Below, piece by piece: positions 25,274-35,700 of a stretch of 64,000 nt of DNA (position 1 is its first letter; every line of letters starts with the position of its first letter). The stretch comes from Duganella sp. Leaf126 (GTDB lineage Bacteria; Pseudomonadota; Gammaproteobacteria; Burkholderiales; Burkholderiaceae_D), in assembly GCF_001423125.1 (NCBI RefSeq), contig NZ_LMNW01000023.1:1199-65198 (forward strand). Reading direction: 5' to 3'. The notes beneath the pieces are model-generated. The model saw nothing but the letters and a program-made list of their open reading frames with translations, was not told where the DNA came from and ran no database searches. Position numbers and translations under genes: made by a program.

Positions 25274-27478
25274 CTACAGCTTGAGGCGCAGGCTCAGTGC
25301 GATGGCGCGCGGTTCGCCAAGCACGTTGCCATTGATCGGGGTGTTGATGCGCTGGTAGTAGTAGCGGTCGAACAGGTTGCTGACATTGAGCGCCAGCGTC
25401 GCATGGCGGTTCAGCTCCCAGGCCGCGTGCAGATCGACGGTGCTGTAGCCGCCCTGCCCCAGTTGCGCACCGCCGAGCGTGGGGAAGGTGTTGTAGAAGC
25501 GGCTCACCGCACTGACCGCACCGCCCACGCTGAGAGGACTTAACGCGCCGGAGAATGCATAATTGGCGCCCATGCGCAGCATGTGGCGCGGTGCGATGGC
25601 CGAAAATGCGCTGGAATCGAGGCTGGCGAGATTTTCCAGTTCGCGCGAGTTGATATAGGTGTAGCCGCCGTAGACGTCGAGCGACGCCAGCGGCTTGCCG
25701 TTGATCTGCGCTTCCACGCCCTGGTTACGGGTCTTGCCGCGCGCGATGTAGTAATCGACGCCGTCGGGTACCACCACCACCTGCGCGCGCCCTTTTTCGC
25801 TGACGCGGAACAGCGCCAGCGAACCGCTCACGGCGCGGTCCGGGCTCTCGGCCTTGATACCGAGTTCGTACTGACGCCCCTTGAGCGGATCGAGCGGCGT
25901 TCCGTCGCGACCGGCGAAGGCCTGCGGCTGGAACACGTCGACATAACTCGCGTAGACCGAATAGTCGCGTGCCAGATCGTAGATCAGGCCGGCCTGGGCC
26001 GACACCCTGCCATTGGCGCGGTTCCCGGTCAGCACCGACGTCTGTTGCGTGTAGTCGTCGGTGGTGGCCTTCCACCACGAACCGCGTGCGCCCAGCACCA
26101 GGGTCAGCGGATCGGTCACGCTGAAGCGCGCATTGGTGTACACGCCATACTGCTGCGAGCGCAGGTTTTGTCCCTCGCCCAGCGGCAGGAAGGCCGGGCG
26201 CGGAAAATCGTGGCGCGGCTGGTAGATATCGACCTGTTCGTCGAATTCGCCCTGGTAGTAGGGCGAGGCAAAACGCACGCGGTTGTAGTTGGCTCCTACG
26301 ACCAGCTGGTGACGGCGTCCGAGCAGCGAGAACGGACCGCCGGCATTCAGGTCCACGCCGTACTGGTACTGGCGGTCCTGGCCGCCGCCGACGAACAGCT
26401 GGACCAGGTTGTCATCGGCGCTGATCGGATTCCATGGGTAGGCCTGGATGCGGTCCAGACCACTTTTTTGCCAGTTGGCCGAGAGGCGGCTGCTCCAGCC
26501 GCCGCCGAACTTGTGATCGAGTTCCGCAAACGCGGTGCTGGTACGGTACTGGTCGAGGTTGAAGCTGGCGCCGATGTTGGTATGGCGCGGAATGTGCGGC
26601 AACGACACCACCGGCATGCCGCTCGATGTGTCGAGCACCGCCGGATAGGTCCAGGGCTGCTCGGCGCCGCGCACGTACTGGCTGCTGGCGCCCACGGTCA
26701 GCATGGTCGCCGGCGAGAACGCGTAATCGAGCACGCCATAGATGGTGCTGTTGCGCTCGTGCGCATAGTCGTAGAAGAAATCGCGGTCCTGCACCACGCC
26801 GACCACGCGCCCGCGCAAGGTACCGTCCTGGTTCAGCGGCGCGGTGACGTCGAACTCCGCGCGGCGGTTGTTCCACGAACCGGCGCTGATGTCGGCACTG
26901 GCCTGCAACGCGCTGCGCGGGCGCTTGCGCACCAGGTTGATGCTGCCGCCCGAGCCGCTGGTGCCGGCATACAGCGCGGCCGGTCCCTTGAGCACTTCCA
27001 CCCGCTCGAACAGCGCCAGGTCGGACGAGGCGCTGACGCGGAAGTCGTACGTGGTCGGCACGCCGTCGAGCTGCACCGAATTGACTTCGTAACCGCGCGC
27101 GTAAAAGATGGCGCGGTTGGCATCCTTGTTTTCCACCGTTACGCCGGGCGTGCGGCGCAGCGCATCGGACAAGGTGGCGAGGTTTTGCTGTTCGATCTCG
27201 TCGCGCGTGACCACGCTGACCGATTGCGCGATCTCGCGCATGGCCAGCGGCTGCTTGGAACCGACCGTCACGCGCGGATTACCGGGCTGCTCGGCGCTGC
27301 CCTTGACCACCACTTCGGCCATGGCGGTTGGCTGTTCCTGTACCGGTTGCGGCGCCGCTTCCTGTGCCAGCGCCGGACCGGCGGCGGTCAGGGCCGAGGC
27401 GGCTGAGACGGCTGACAAGGCTGATAAGGCGGACGCCAGCGCCGTACGGCGGGCGGATCGTTTGCGAGCTTTGGACAT
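25274..27478 (-). CDS. TonB-dependent ferric-siderophore outer-membrane receptor
   Basis: 734 aa from ATG 27476-27478, chosen for the ribosome binding site cgaggaat; the longer frame overlaps the hydroxylase gene. A signal peptide (about 1-38, ending ALAQEA) is followed by a TonB-box-like stretch (AEVVVKG), the plug domain (about 60-180; QSVSVVTRDEIEQQN, LSDALRRTPGV) and a 22-strand barrel with the usual NLFDRYYYQ near the end. There is no N-terminal signalling (STN) domain, so it should not act through a FecR/sigma factor pair. The last residue is Leu rather than the usual aromatic. Sitting between biosynthetic genes of the same operon, it is the likely importer of the cognate ferric siderophore. 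Confidence 0.92.
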   Translation of the reverse strand: MSKARKRSARRTALASALSALSAVSAASALTAAGPALAQEAAPQPVQEQPTAMAEVVVKGSAEQPGNPRVTVGSKQPLAMREIAQSVSVVTRDEIEQQNLATLSDALRRTPGVTVENKDANRAIFYARGYEVNSVQLDGVPTTYDFRVSASSDLALFERVEVLKGPAALYAGTSGSGGSINLVRKRPRSALQASADISAGSWNNRRAEFDVTAPLNQDGTLRGRVVGVVQDRDFFYDYAHERNSTIYGVLDYAFSPATMLTVGASSQYVRGAEQPWTYPAVLDTSSGMPVVSLPHIPRHTNIGASFNLDQYRTSTAFAELDHKFGGGWSSRLSANWQKSGLDRIQAYPWNPISADDNLVQLFVGGGQDRQYQYGVDLNAGGPFSLLGRRHQLVVGANYNRVRFASPYYQGEFDEQVDIYQPRHDFPRPAFLPLGEGQNLRSQQYGVYTNARFSVTDPLTLVLGARGSWWKATTDDYTQQTSVLTGNRANGRVSAQAGLIYDLARDYSVYASYVDVFQPQAFAGRDGTPLDPLKGRQYELGIKAESPDRAVSGSLALFRVSEKGRAQVVVVPDGVDYYIARGKTRNQGVEAQINGKPLASLDVYGGYTYINSRELENLASLDSSAFSAIAPRHMLRMGANYAFSGALSPLSVGGAVSAVSRFYNTFPTLGGAQLGQGGYSTVDLHAAWELNRHATLALNVSNLFDRYYYQRINTPINGNVLGEPRAIALSLRLKL

Positions 27479-27507
27479 CGTTATTCCTCGATTTTTTATA
27501 TTGAAAG

Positions 27508-28794
27508 TCAAAAGGCGGCAGCGACCTGGCGCCGCCGTGCCAGCATGGCGCCGGCGATTTCCTGGGAACGGATCGCCAGCACCGATAACAGGGTGTCGCT
27601 GAGACCGTGCGTGTCTTCGCAACAGCCCTGCAGGAACACGCCGGCTGCACAGTCCTGCGGTCCGCGCAACCGGTAGTCGCGTCCCACGTCGGCCAGATCG
27701 AACCACGGCGCCAGCGGCGCCAGCAGGCGGCGATGGGTCTGGCGCCGGTAACCGGTCGCCAGCACCACCGCGTCATAGCTGCGGGTGATCGCAGCGCCGC
27801 CTTCGCAGTGGCGCAAGTCCACCGCGAGGGTGCCGCCATCGTCGACCCGCAGGCCTGCCACCTCGTGTTCGAACAGCACGCGGTGGCGCGCATCGCCGTG
27901 TACTTTTTGCTGGTAGAGCACGTCGTAGATACGCTGGATCAGGTCGGCGTCGATCACCGCGTAATTGGTGTTGCTCAGTTCTTCGAGCAGGCAGCGCCGC
28001 GCTTGCGCATCGCGCTGGTACACATAGTCGGTGAACTCGGGGTTGAAAATCTGGTTCACGAACGCGCTGTCGTCGGCCGGGCGCAGCACCGAGTTGCGCA
28101 CCACCATATCGACCCGCATGTCGGCTTGCCGCGCCTGCAGGTCGAGGAAAATCTCGGCCGCACTCTGGCCGGCGCCGATCACGGCCACGCGGCGCGCAGC
28201 CGGCAATCCGGCCATGCCGGCCAGGTAGGTCGACGAATGAAACACGCGCGCATCGCCGCGCCAGGAGGCGAAGGTCGGCGGTATATGGGGAGCGCCGCCG
28301 ACACTGAGCACGACGTTGCGCGCATGACGTGTGCGTTCGGCGCCGCCGGTCAGGCGCGAACGCACGCGCAGGTGATCGAGAGCGCCGTTCGTCACCACCG
28401 GCTCCACGGCCACCACTTCCTCGCCGTAGTGGCAGTCGGCCGCACAGCGGTCGGCGGCCCAGCGCAGGTAGTCGTTGAATTCGTGCCGGCTCGGATAAAA
28501 GGTTTTCAGGTTGATGAAGTCCTGCAGCCGGCCGTGCTGTTGCAGGTAGTTGATGAAGGTGTAGGGACTGGCCGGGTTACGCAGCGTCACCAGGTCCTTC
28601 AGGAACGAGATCTGCATCCGGGTGTCGGGCAGCAGCATGTCGCCATGCCAGACGAAGTCGGGCTTCTGTTCGATGAAGCAGGCGTCGATGGCGCTGTCGG
28701 CAGGCGCAATTTCGCCCAGCGCGATCGCTAGCGCCAGGTTGGACGGGCCGAAGCCGACGCCGATCAGATCATGCACTTGGTAGTTGGCTGCCAT
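27508..28794 (-). CDS. L-ornithine/L-lysine N-hydroxylase (PvdA/IucD family)
   Basis: 428 aa. It is a flavin-dependent N-monooxygenase that converts the side-chain amine of ornithine (or lysine) to hydroxylamine, the first step to a hydroxamate ligand. The FAD motif is at the N-terminus (GVGFGPSNLALAIAL, about 10-24), the NADPH motif at about 205-217 (VIGAGQSAAEIF), and the family ATGY motif near 335 (VVLATGY). The start at ATG 28792-28794 (MAANYQVHDL) is preferred because it falls two bases after the acyltransferase stop and places the FAD motif at the usual distance. Ornithine versus lysine cannot be settled by eye. Partner of the acyltransferase encoded just upstream. Confidence 0.9.
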   Translation of the reverse strand: MAANYQVHDLIGVGFGPSNLALAIALGEIAPADSAIDACFIEQKPDFVWHGDMLLPDTRMQISFLKDLVTLRNPASPYTFINYLQQHGRLQDFINLKTFYPSRHEFNDYLRWAADRCAADCHYGEEVVAVEPVVTNGALDHLRVRSRLTGGAERTRHARNVVLSVGGAPHIPPTFASWRGDARVFHSSTYLAGMAGLPAARRVAVIGAGQSAAEIFLDLQARQADMRVDMVVRNSVLRPADDSAFVNQIFNPEFTDYVYQRDAQARRCLLEELSNTNYAVIDADLIQRIYDVLYQQKVHGDARHRVLFEHEVAGLRVDDGGTLAVDLRHCEGGAAITRSYDAVVLATGYRRQTHRRLLAPLAPWFDLADVGRDYRLRGPQDCAAGVFLQGCCEDTHGLSDTLLSVLAIRSQEIAGAMLARRRQVAAAF

Positions 28795-28796
28795 GG

Positions 28797-29897
28797 TCAC
28801 TCGCTGCGCGCGTTGGGCAGGTTCAGGTGCTGGCAATGCGACAGTTCCGCGGCGGCGACTCCGGCGGGCGCCAGCCGGCGCTCGCCGAAGAAGCGCTCGC
28901 GCAGCAAGGTCACGAGCATGGCCCGCTTGTGCGGAAAATCGAATTCCTTGATCTTGGCAAAGCCGTTGCGATCGAGGTTGTTGAGCTGCTGGTGATGGTC
29001 GGCGCGCGGCTCGCCGACGATGCGCTGGGTGCGCACGTCATCGAGGAAGATATAGTGCATCAGCGACGGCAGCCAGGCAGTCACCCACGCCCGTCCGCGC
29101 ACCGACTCCTCGCCGATCAGCACATGCCAGCCGCGGTCGAAGTCCGCTGCGTCGCAATACGGGCCGATACGGTTTTCCTTGGCCCAGTACACCTCGAAAT
29201 ACGCGAACGGCTTGCCATCGGCGCAGCCGATCAGCGGCAGCATGTGGGGATCGGCCTGCAGCTGCGCGAGATAGGCGCGGTGTTTTTCCAGGTCGCCTTC
29301 TTCCTGCCAGAAGTGGGCCACCCGCGGATCGTTCATCCAGCGGTTAAAGGTCGGCAGGTCGCGCTCGATATCCACGGTGCGCAGCGAGAATACCTGGCCC
29401 AGCCACGGAATCTGGCGCGCATAGACCTGGCCCGATGGTTTGGGGGCGCGCAGCGGATGGCGCTGGCCATTGCTCATCGTGTACTGCAGGGGATAGGCCG
29501 TGCTGCCCGCGCGGGTGAGCCACAGGCCGGCTTCCTGCCAGAAGCGTTCCACCGGCAGGCGCAAGCGGCCATCGCCCATCTGCAGTGCTGCGCCTTGCAG
29601 CAGCTGATCGGCCAGCGCGGGCGGCGCCTGGTCCAGCTGCAGCGCCGCTTCCAGCGGGTACAGCGCCAGCGCGGTTTCGCACGCTGCCAGCGCGGCGTCA
29701 CGCGCCAGCGCACCCTGGCCGCCCGCCTGCAGGCTCAGGCGCACCGCGCCACCATCGTGCGTCAGCTGCCAGCGTTGCACGGCCAGGCCGTCGGACAGCA
29801 CGATCAGTTCGCTGCCATCGATGGCCGTGTGCAGGGCTGCGGCCTGCGCGCGCGGCGTGACGAATTTGCTCGGGTGATGCGGTTCGGTGTGGACCAT
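28797..29897 (-). CDS. GNAT N-acyltransferase for hydroxamate formation (IucB/RhbD-like)
   Basis: 366 aa from ATG 29895-29897 (aggga upstream). The C-terminal 190 residues are a GNAT fold of the siderophore type (FNRWMNDPRVAHFWQEEG, IGPYCDAADFDRGWHVLIG, then VGEPRADHHQQLNNLDRNGF, where acetyl-CoA binds). The N-terminal 170 residues form the less conserved extension seen in IucB-like enzymes. It would acetylate (or otherwise acylate) N-hydroxyornithine/lysine to give the hydroxamate loaded by the NRPS A domains. Its stop is two bases before the hydroxylase start, which supports the two enzymes working in sequence. Acyl donor not determined. Confidence 0.87.
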   Translation of the reverse strand: MVHTEPHHPSKFVTPRAQAAALHTAIDGSELIVLSDGLAVQRWQLTHDGGAVRLSLQAGGQGALARDAALAACETALALYPLEAALQLDQAPPALADQLLQGAALQMGDGRLRLPVERFWQEAGLWLTRAGSTAYPLQYTMSNGQRHPLRAPKPSGQVYARQIPWLGQVFSLRTVDIERDLPTFNRWMNDPRVAHFWQEEGDLEKHRAYLAQLQADPHMLPLIGCADGKPFAYFEVYWAKENRIGPYCDAADFDRGWHVLIGEESVRGRAWVTAWLPSLMHYIFLDDVRTQRIVGEPRADHHQQLNNLDRNGFAKIKEFDFPHKRAMLVTLLRERFFGERRLAPAGVAAAELSHCQHLNLPNARSE

Positions 29898-29975
29898 GAT
29901 GATTTCCCTATTGTGACGCTTGTGACGCCATTGGCGCCGTTGGCGCCGCAGATAAGCGTCGTTCAAAAATCGGTG

Positions 29976-31631
29976 TCAGGCGGCGTCGCGCGCGGGCGCC
30001 ATGGCGCGGATGCCCGGCGTTACCGGCACCGGCGTCAATACCCCGCTGTCGCAGCGCAGCACGCGGTCGGCCACGCCGAAGTAGCGGTCGTCGTGACTGA
30101 TGGCGATGATGGTTTTGCCGCCGCGGCACAGCTCCGGCAGCAGTTCGCGGTAGAAGAAGTCGCGGAACGGCGGGTCCTGGTCGGCGGCCCATTCGTCGAG
30201 CAGCAGCACCGGGCGCTGTTCGACGTGCGCCACCAGCAGCGCCAGCCGCTTGCGCTGCCCCTGCGACAGCCGCACGGTGGACAGGCGTGCGCCGGCCAGC
30301 GTGACCTTGCGCTCGAGCCGCAGCCGTTCGAGGAAAGCCTGCGCCAGCGGCCGGTCGAAGCTGCCGTGCGGCCCGACTAGGCCCTGGAACAGGTGGAAGT
30401 TCGAAAACACGGTGGAAAAATGGCTGCGATACCATGCGCCATGCGCCGCATCGACCACGGTGCCGAGCAATTCGATCCGGCCGGCCGACGGCTGGTACAA
30501 GCCGGTGAGAATGCGCGCCAGCGTCGATTTTCCGCTGCCGTTGCCGCCCACGATGAACACGATCTCGCCCGACGCCAGCTCCAGGTTGACCGGTCCCAGG
30601 CGAAAACCGTATTCCTCGCTGGCGTGCGGATACTGGTACTCGACATCGCGCAGCAGCAGCAGCGGCTGCCCCGGCGGCACGGCGGCCGCCGCAGGCTGCA
30701 GGTCGAAGCCGGTGCGGTGCGGCGCCAGCGCCAGGCTGTCGATCTTTTCCAGCGCCACGCTGCCCGACAACAGCATCGGCAGCCCCTCGACCAGGTCGTT
30801 GAGCGGCATGCGCAGGAACATCAGCACCAGCACAAACGCCACCACCGACTGGGAGGGCACGGCAAAGTAGCCGCCTGCCACGAACATCAGGCCGGCCAGC
30901 CCCAGGATCAGGACTGCGCCCCAGTTGAGACTGAAAATCCAGTAGCGGTCGGCGCGCACCTCGAGCTGGCGCGCCAGTTCGGCTGCCGGGGTGAAGTCGT
31001 CGTCGAAAAAGCGCTGCTTGCGGGTGGCGTTGAGCGCCAGTTCGCAGCGCCCCTCGATGGCACCCTCGTAGCCGCCGAAGATCGCATCGTCGGTCTCGCG
31101 CACCTGCTTCATCAGCGCCCGCATGCGCAGCATCATGGCCTGCGCGAACAGCGCGCCGCCGCCGACGGCCACCACGGCCAGCAGGAACAGCTGCCAGGAC
31201 AGCCACGCCAGGTAGACGAAGCCGCCCACGACCAGCACGCCGTTGTACAGCACGAAAGGCAGCCGGTTGAAGGCCATGCCGATCGCCGCCACGTCCTTGG
31301 TCAGTGCTGCATACAGCGGGCCGGCGCCGATGGTTTCGAGCCGTTCGACGCCGGTATCGAGCACGCGCTTGAGCATGACCAAGCGCATTTCGTACACCAC
31401 CCGGTGACCGAGTGCGGTGAGCAGCGCCTGCGACGCGTAACCGCAGACGAACAGCACCAGCAACAGCGCCGCGAACCACAGCCCCCAGTGCGGATCGGCC
31501 TGCGGCGCGGCGATGCGCTGGTTGATCGCGCTGATCAAACCTATCCCGGCCAGGGCGCTGCAGACGCTGGCCAGCGCCGTCAGCACCAGCATCAGGCGGA
31601 AGCGTCGTATCAGGGAGAGAAAGACATTCAT
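29976..31631 (-). CDS. PvdE/SyrD-like peptide-exporting ABC transporter
   Basis: 551 aa from ATG 31629-31631; a TTG 18 bp earlier is an alternative and neither has a strong ribosome binding site. Six transmembrane helices occupy about 1-290 (the first at about 12-32), fused to an ATPase domain with Walker A GGNGSGKST, signature LSQGQRKRLALL and Walker B VLLLDEWAADQD. The LSQGQ and DEWAAD variants are typical of the cyclic-peptide/pyoverdine exporter branch. It should move the acylated siderophore or its precursor to the periplasm. It is the first gene of the second siderophore operon, directly behind the Fur-like sites. Confidence 0.88.
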   Translation of the reverse strand: MNVFLSLIRRFRLMLVLTALASVCSALAGIGLISAINQRIAAPQADPHWGLWFAALLLVLFVCGYASQALLTALGHRVVYEMRLVMLKRVLDTGVERLETIGAGPLYAALTKDVAAIGMAFNRLPFVLYNGVLVVGGFVYLAWLSWQLFLLAVVAVGGGALFAQAMMLRMRALMKQVRETDDAIFGGYEGAIEGRCELALNATRKQRFFDDDFTPAAELARQLEVRADRYWIFSLNWGAVLILGLAGLMFVAGGYFAVPSQSVVAFVLVLMFLRMPLNDLVEGLPMLLSGSVALEKIDSLALAPHRTGFDLQPAAAAVPPGQPLLLLRDVEYQYPHASEEYGFRLGPVNLELASGEIVFIVGGNGSGKSTLARILTGLYQPSAGRIELLGTVVDAAHGAWYRSHFSTVFSNFHLFQGLVGPHGSFDRPLAQAFLERLRLERKVTLAGARLSTVRLSQGQRKRLALLVAHVEQRPVLLLDEWAADQDPPFRDFFYRELLPELCRGGKTIIAISHDDRYFGVADRVLRCDSGVLTPVPVTPGIRAMAPARDAA

Positions 31632-31657
31632 GGCACAGCAATCCGTCAATTAACGCG

Positions 31658-31717
31658 AATGAGAATTCTTCGCATTTCGATTTACATTCTCAGGATAATA
31701 GATGAGAATTATTCTTT
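31658..31717. promoter_or_regulatory. Paired Fur-box-like operators, divergent promoter
   Basis: Two overlapping Fur-type signals lie between the exporter operon and the FhuF-like gene. AATGAGAATTCTTCGCATT (31658-31676) is a 19-bp imperfect palindrome (arms match at 7 of 8). The second, TGAGAATTATTCTTT (31703-31717), fits the 7-1-7 pattern and is preceded by an inverted ATTCTCA (31686-31692). The surrounding AT-richness fits promoters for both directions. Iron-replete Fur would be expected to repress both operons. Confidence 0.65.
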
Positions 31718-31775
31718 CCGCAATAATCTACGTTCATTTATTTTTCTGCCGCGATAACGACCAGGCCCCGCACCG

Positions 31776-32552
31776 ATGTCCCTCCCCTCCCGCTCCCTGT
31801 CCGCGCCTGCCGGTGCTTCGCTGCCCGGGCCGCTGGCCGACCTGTTCCCGGGCGATCTTGCCGCCTATGCTGCCGCGCTGACGGTGGCCGAGGCGCCAGC
31901 GCCGTACCATCTCACCCTCGCTGCTTTGCTCGATGGCCCCGGCCTGGCCGCAGCGCTGGCCCGCTACGCAACCAACTACCCGGGCGCGCACGCCAAGGCG
32001 GTGGCCTCCACCTGGTCCAAGCTGTATTTCAATGCCTTGCTGGTGCCCGTGCTGGCCGCATCGGCCGCCTGCGGCTGGTGCTTCCCGCTGTCACCGCGCA
32101 GCGTGGTGCTGCGCACCGGCGCCGATGGCGCTCCGGAACGCTTCATCCTGACCGACGAAGGCGCAGCGCAGCCCGGTCTCGACGCGGCTGCGCGCCTGCT
32201 GCCGCTCGTACGCGGGCACCTGGCGCCGGTGGTCGAAGCCATCGCGCGCGATGGCAGGCTGGCGCCGCGCCTGGTATGGAACAACGCTGCCGTGATCGCC
32301 GAACAGACGCTGCTGCAGTGCCAGACGCTGCTCGGCGACGCGCCCCGCATCGCGGGCGACCTGGCCTTCCTGTGCGCCACCGAGACCTGGCCCGACCGCC
32401 TGGCCAATCCCCTGTTCCGGCCGACGCAGGTGGTGGACGGCGTACGCCAGCGGCGGCTGTGCTGCCTGCGCTACCGCCTGCGCCTCGATTTCTGCGCCGA
32501 CTGTCCGCTCGATTGCACGCAGCGGGCGGCAGCCCAGCGCAAGGCCGGCTGA
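31776..32552 (+). CDS. fhuF: FhuF-like ferric-siderophore reductase (2Fe-2S)
   Basis: A 258-aa cytoplasmic protein. The C-terminus carries the FhuF cysteine signature (RRLCCLRYRLRLDFCADC: C-C-x9-C-x2-C) that ligates an unusual 2Fe-2S cluster, preceded by the conserved W-N-N-A and A-E-Q-T-L region. FhuF proteins reduce Fe(III) in hydroxamate siderophores to release iron. It is divergent from the exporter operon and shares the Fur-like sites. Its end converges on the 3' end of the interface-A-T NRPS gene; the 226 bp between them hold no gene I can support. Together with the PepSY protein it gives the locus two candidate reductive release routes, cytoplasmic and periplasmic. Confidence 0.87.
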   Translation: MSLPSRSLSAPAGASLPGPLADLFPGDLAAYAAALTVAEAPAPYHLTLAALLDGPGLAAALARYATNYPGAHAKAVASTWSKLYFNALLVPVLAASAACGWCFPLSPRSVVLRTGADGAPERFILTDEGAAQPGLDAAARLLPLVRGHLAPVVEAIARDGRLAPRLVWNNAAVIAEQTLLQCQTLLGDAPRIAGDLAFLCATETWPDRLANPLFRPTQVVDGVRQRRLCCLRYRLRLDFCADCPLDCTQRAAAQRKAG

Positions 32553-32778
32553 CCCTCGCCAACCCCGGTGAAGGCTGCCCGGCGGCAGCGGCGCGCCGGT
32601 ACCGGCCACGCCAGCCAGCACCGGCGACGCGCTGCCAGATTGTTCTGGCCTGCCTTCCAGGGGCCCTCGAAAACCGTGGCGAGCGGCCCGGGATCGTGTT
32701 CAGTAGCGCACGCGCAAGGCGGTACGCCGAGCAACGGCGCGGCGATAGCGGCTCGCGCAGTAGCTTTTCGAGCTTCCC

Positions 32779-35700
32779 TCATGCAGGCGCGCCCTGTAGC
32801 AGGGCGGCGCGCGCAGCAGGCGTCATGCCGGCCAGCTGGCGCCGCAGATCGGCCACCTGTTCCAGCTGCGCGCCGTCGCCGGCCAGCGCCGCCACCGCGC
32901 GCGCCAGGGCTGCCGGTGTCGGATGATCGAACACCAGGCCGGGAGCGAATTCCACGTGCAGCGCCTTGCGGATCCGGCCGACCAGCTTGATCACCAGCAG
33001 CGAATGCCCGCCCAGCGCAAAGAAATCGTCGTCCATGCCCGGTGCGGGCTGCTCCAGCACCTCGCCCATTAGGTGCGCCACCAGCCATTCGAGTGCCGTG
33101 GCGGGCGCCACCTGCGCTTCGGCGGGCTGCTGTACCGGATGACCTGGCGCCGGCAGCGCCCGCAGATCGACTTTGCCGTTGCCCAGGCGCGGCAGCGCCG
33201 GCAGCGGCACGATGGCGGCCGGCACCATCACGTCGGGCAGCACGGCGCGCAGGGCCGCCAGCCAGGCGGCCACCTGGGCGGACTGATCGCGCGCTTCCTG
33301 CTGCTGAGCCTGTTGCGGTGCCTGCTGCGGTGCCTGCGCCTGCACGTGCGCCTGGTGCTGCGGGACTGGCGGCACCGACGCGACCACCCAGGCCACCAGC
33401 CGCCGCTGGCCGCCCTCGCCGTGCGGCGCCACCACGGCCTGGCGCATCCCGGGCAGCGCCAGCAGCGCTGCTTCCACCTCGGCCGGTTCGATGCGGTAGC
33501 CACGCAGCTTGAGCTGGTGATCGGCGCGACCGGCCAGCTCGATGCCGCCCTCCGGCAGATGGCGCGCCAGGTCGCCGGTGCGGTACAGGCGCGCGCCAGG
33601 ATCCAGCGGATCGGCCACGAACGGTTCGCCGGGACGGTTCAGGTAACTGCGGCACAGCTGGGCGCCGCCCACGTACAACTCGCCCAGGGCGCCGGTCGGC
33701 ACCAGCGCCCCGTGTCTGTCAAGCACCAGCACGCGGCAATTTGCCATCACCTGCGTGAGCGGCAGCACTGCCGGCGCTGGCGTACCGGGCCGGTGAAAAT
33801 GAGTCATTACGCCTACCGTGGTTTCGGTCGGACCGTAGTGGTTGAAGATCAGGGTCTGCGGCGCCAGCGCGTGCAAGCGCGCGAGCAGCCGGCGCGGCGT
33901 GGCTTCGCCGCCAAGGATCACGCGCGCCGGCAATGCCGGCGACTCGTCATCGAGCAAGGCATCGAGGTGCGACGGCACGATCTTCAGGCAATCGATGCCG
34001 CCTTCGCGGATAAAGCGGGCGAAGTCGGCGGGGGTCTGCATGTCGGCGGTGTCGGCCACCACCAGGCAGGCGCCGTTGAACAAGGCGCCGAACAATGTCG
34101 TGTTGCCGAGGTCGGCGGCCAGCGCGGAACTGAGTGCGAAGCGCTTCGCCTCGGCCAGCCCCAGGCCGCTGCTGGCAGCCAGCGCATAGTTGAGCAGCTG
34201 CCGGTGTTCGATGATCACGCCCTTGGGCGCGCCGGTCGAACCGGACGTGTACAGCACATACGCCGCATCGTCTGCTGCCGGCAGGTGTGCCGGTTCGGTG
34301 GCGGGCCACTGCGCCAGCTGTGGCGCCAGCGCCGCCAGCGATACGCAGCGCACGGCGCCACGCTGGCCGTCTTCGGCAGGCGTGAGCAGCAGCGCCGGCC
34401 GGGCGTCGTCGAGGATGGCGGCAACGCGCGCCTGCGGCCAGTCCGGGTCGAGCGGCAGGTAGGCGGCGCCCGCGCGCAGCACGGCCAGCAGCGTCACCAC
34501 CAGGGCGCCGCTGCGCGGCAAGGCCAGCGCCACGATGCTGCCCGATGACACGCCTTGCGCGCGCAGCCAGTGCGCCAGGCGGTTGACGCGCTGGTCCAGC
34601 TGCCGGTAATCGAGCGCCAGGTCGCGCGCCTGCAGCGCCGGCGCACCGGGGGTTGCACGGGCCCAGTCGGCCAGCCGCTGCGGCAACATGCGTTCGCCGA
34701 TATCGATCGTCTCAGCGGCCAGCGCCAGCAAGGCGGCGCGCTCGGCGGCGCCGACCACCGGCAGACGGTCGATCGGCAACGCCTGATCGCGTTCGAGCGC
34801 CGCCAGCAGCGTCACCAGCTGTTGCAGCAGGCGCGCGACTGCCGCTGCACCGTAGCACGGTGCATGACGCAGGTTGAGGCGGCGCGGTTGCGCACCATCG
34901 AATTCGACCAGCAGTTCCAGCTCGAAGCGCAGCGCGCCGTCGGGCAGCGCGCCGCAGGCAAAGGTGACGCCGCCGTCGGTCACGGCAGGCGGCAGGTCGC
35001 CGCACGCAAAGCCGGCGCCAGCGGCGATCGTCCCGGCCGCCGCCAGCGGGGCGAACTCCTGGGCTGCCACATGCTGCGCCAGCATCTGCGCACAGCGCGC
35101 CAGCCACTGGTGGAACGGTTCGTCCAGCGTCAGCGTGATAGCAAGCGGCAGGATTTTCTCGAACACGCCGACGGCGCCGTCCATGACCTCATAATCGCGG
35201 CGGCAATCGTGGCGCCAGCCGGCAGCAAATTCCCCGTGTCCCTGGATAAGCGCCAGGAGCGCCCACCACGCGGCCTGCAGCAGCACCGGTACCGCCACCG
35301 CATGGGCAGCGGCCACGCGCACCAGGCTGGCGGACACCGATGTGTCCAGGTCGTGCCGCTCGACGCCCGGCGGCTGCCGATCGTCAGCAGCAGCGGCGGC
35401 AGCGGCGCGGTACGACAAGTGCAACGGCGCGTGGCGCGCCAGGTCCGACCAGTAGGCGCGGCCGGCGTCGCCATCTTCGCCCTGCTCCAGGTCGCGCCGC
35501 CATGCCGCGAATTCGGCGTACTGCAATGGCTGCTCATCGGCCAGTCCGGCATACGCGCGCACCAGGTCGCGATACAGGATTTCCGCGCTGCGCCGGTCGG
35601 CCACCAGTGCCGGTAGCCGCCATGCCAGTCGCCAGCGGTCTTCGGCCAGCGCATGCAGCACTACCTGCGCAGCGCTGCTGCCGGCAGGCGTGCCGGCAGC

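Noticed and set aside
29898..29975. Short duplicated TTGGCGCCG and TTGTGACGC units between exporter and acyltransferase genes
   Set aside because: Only two copies of each in a 78-bp gap; too little to call a regulatory repeat.
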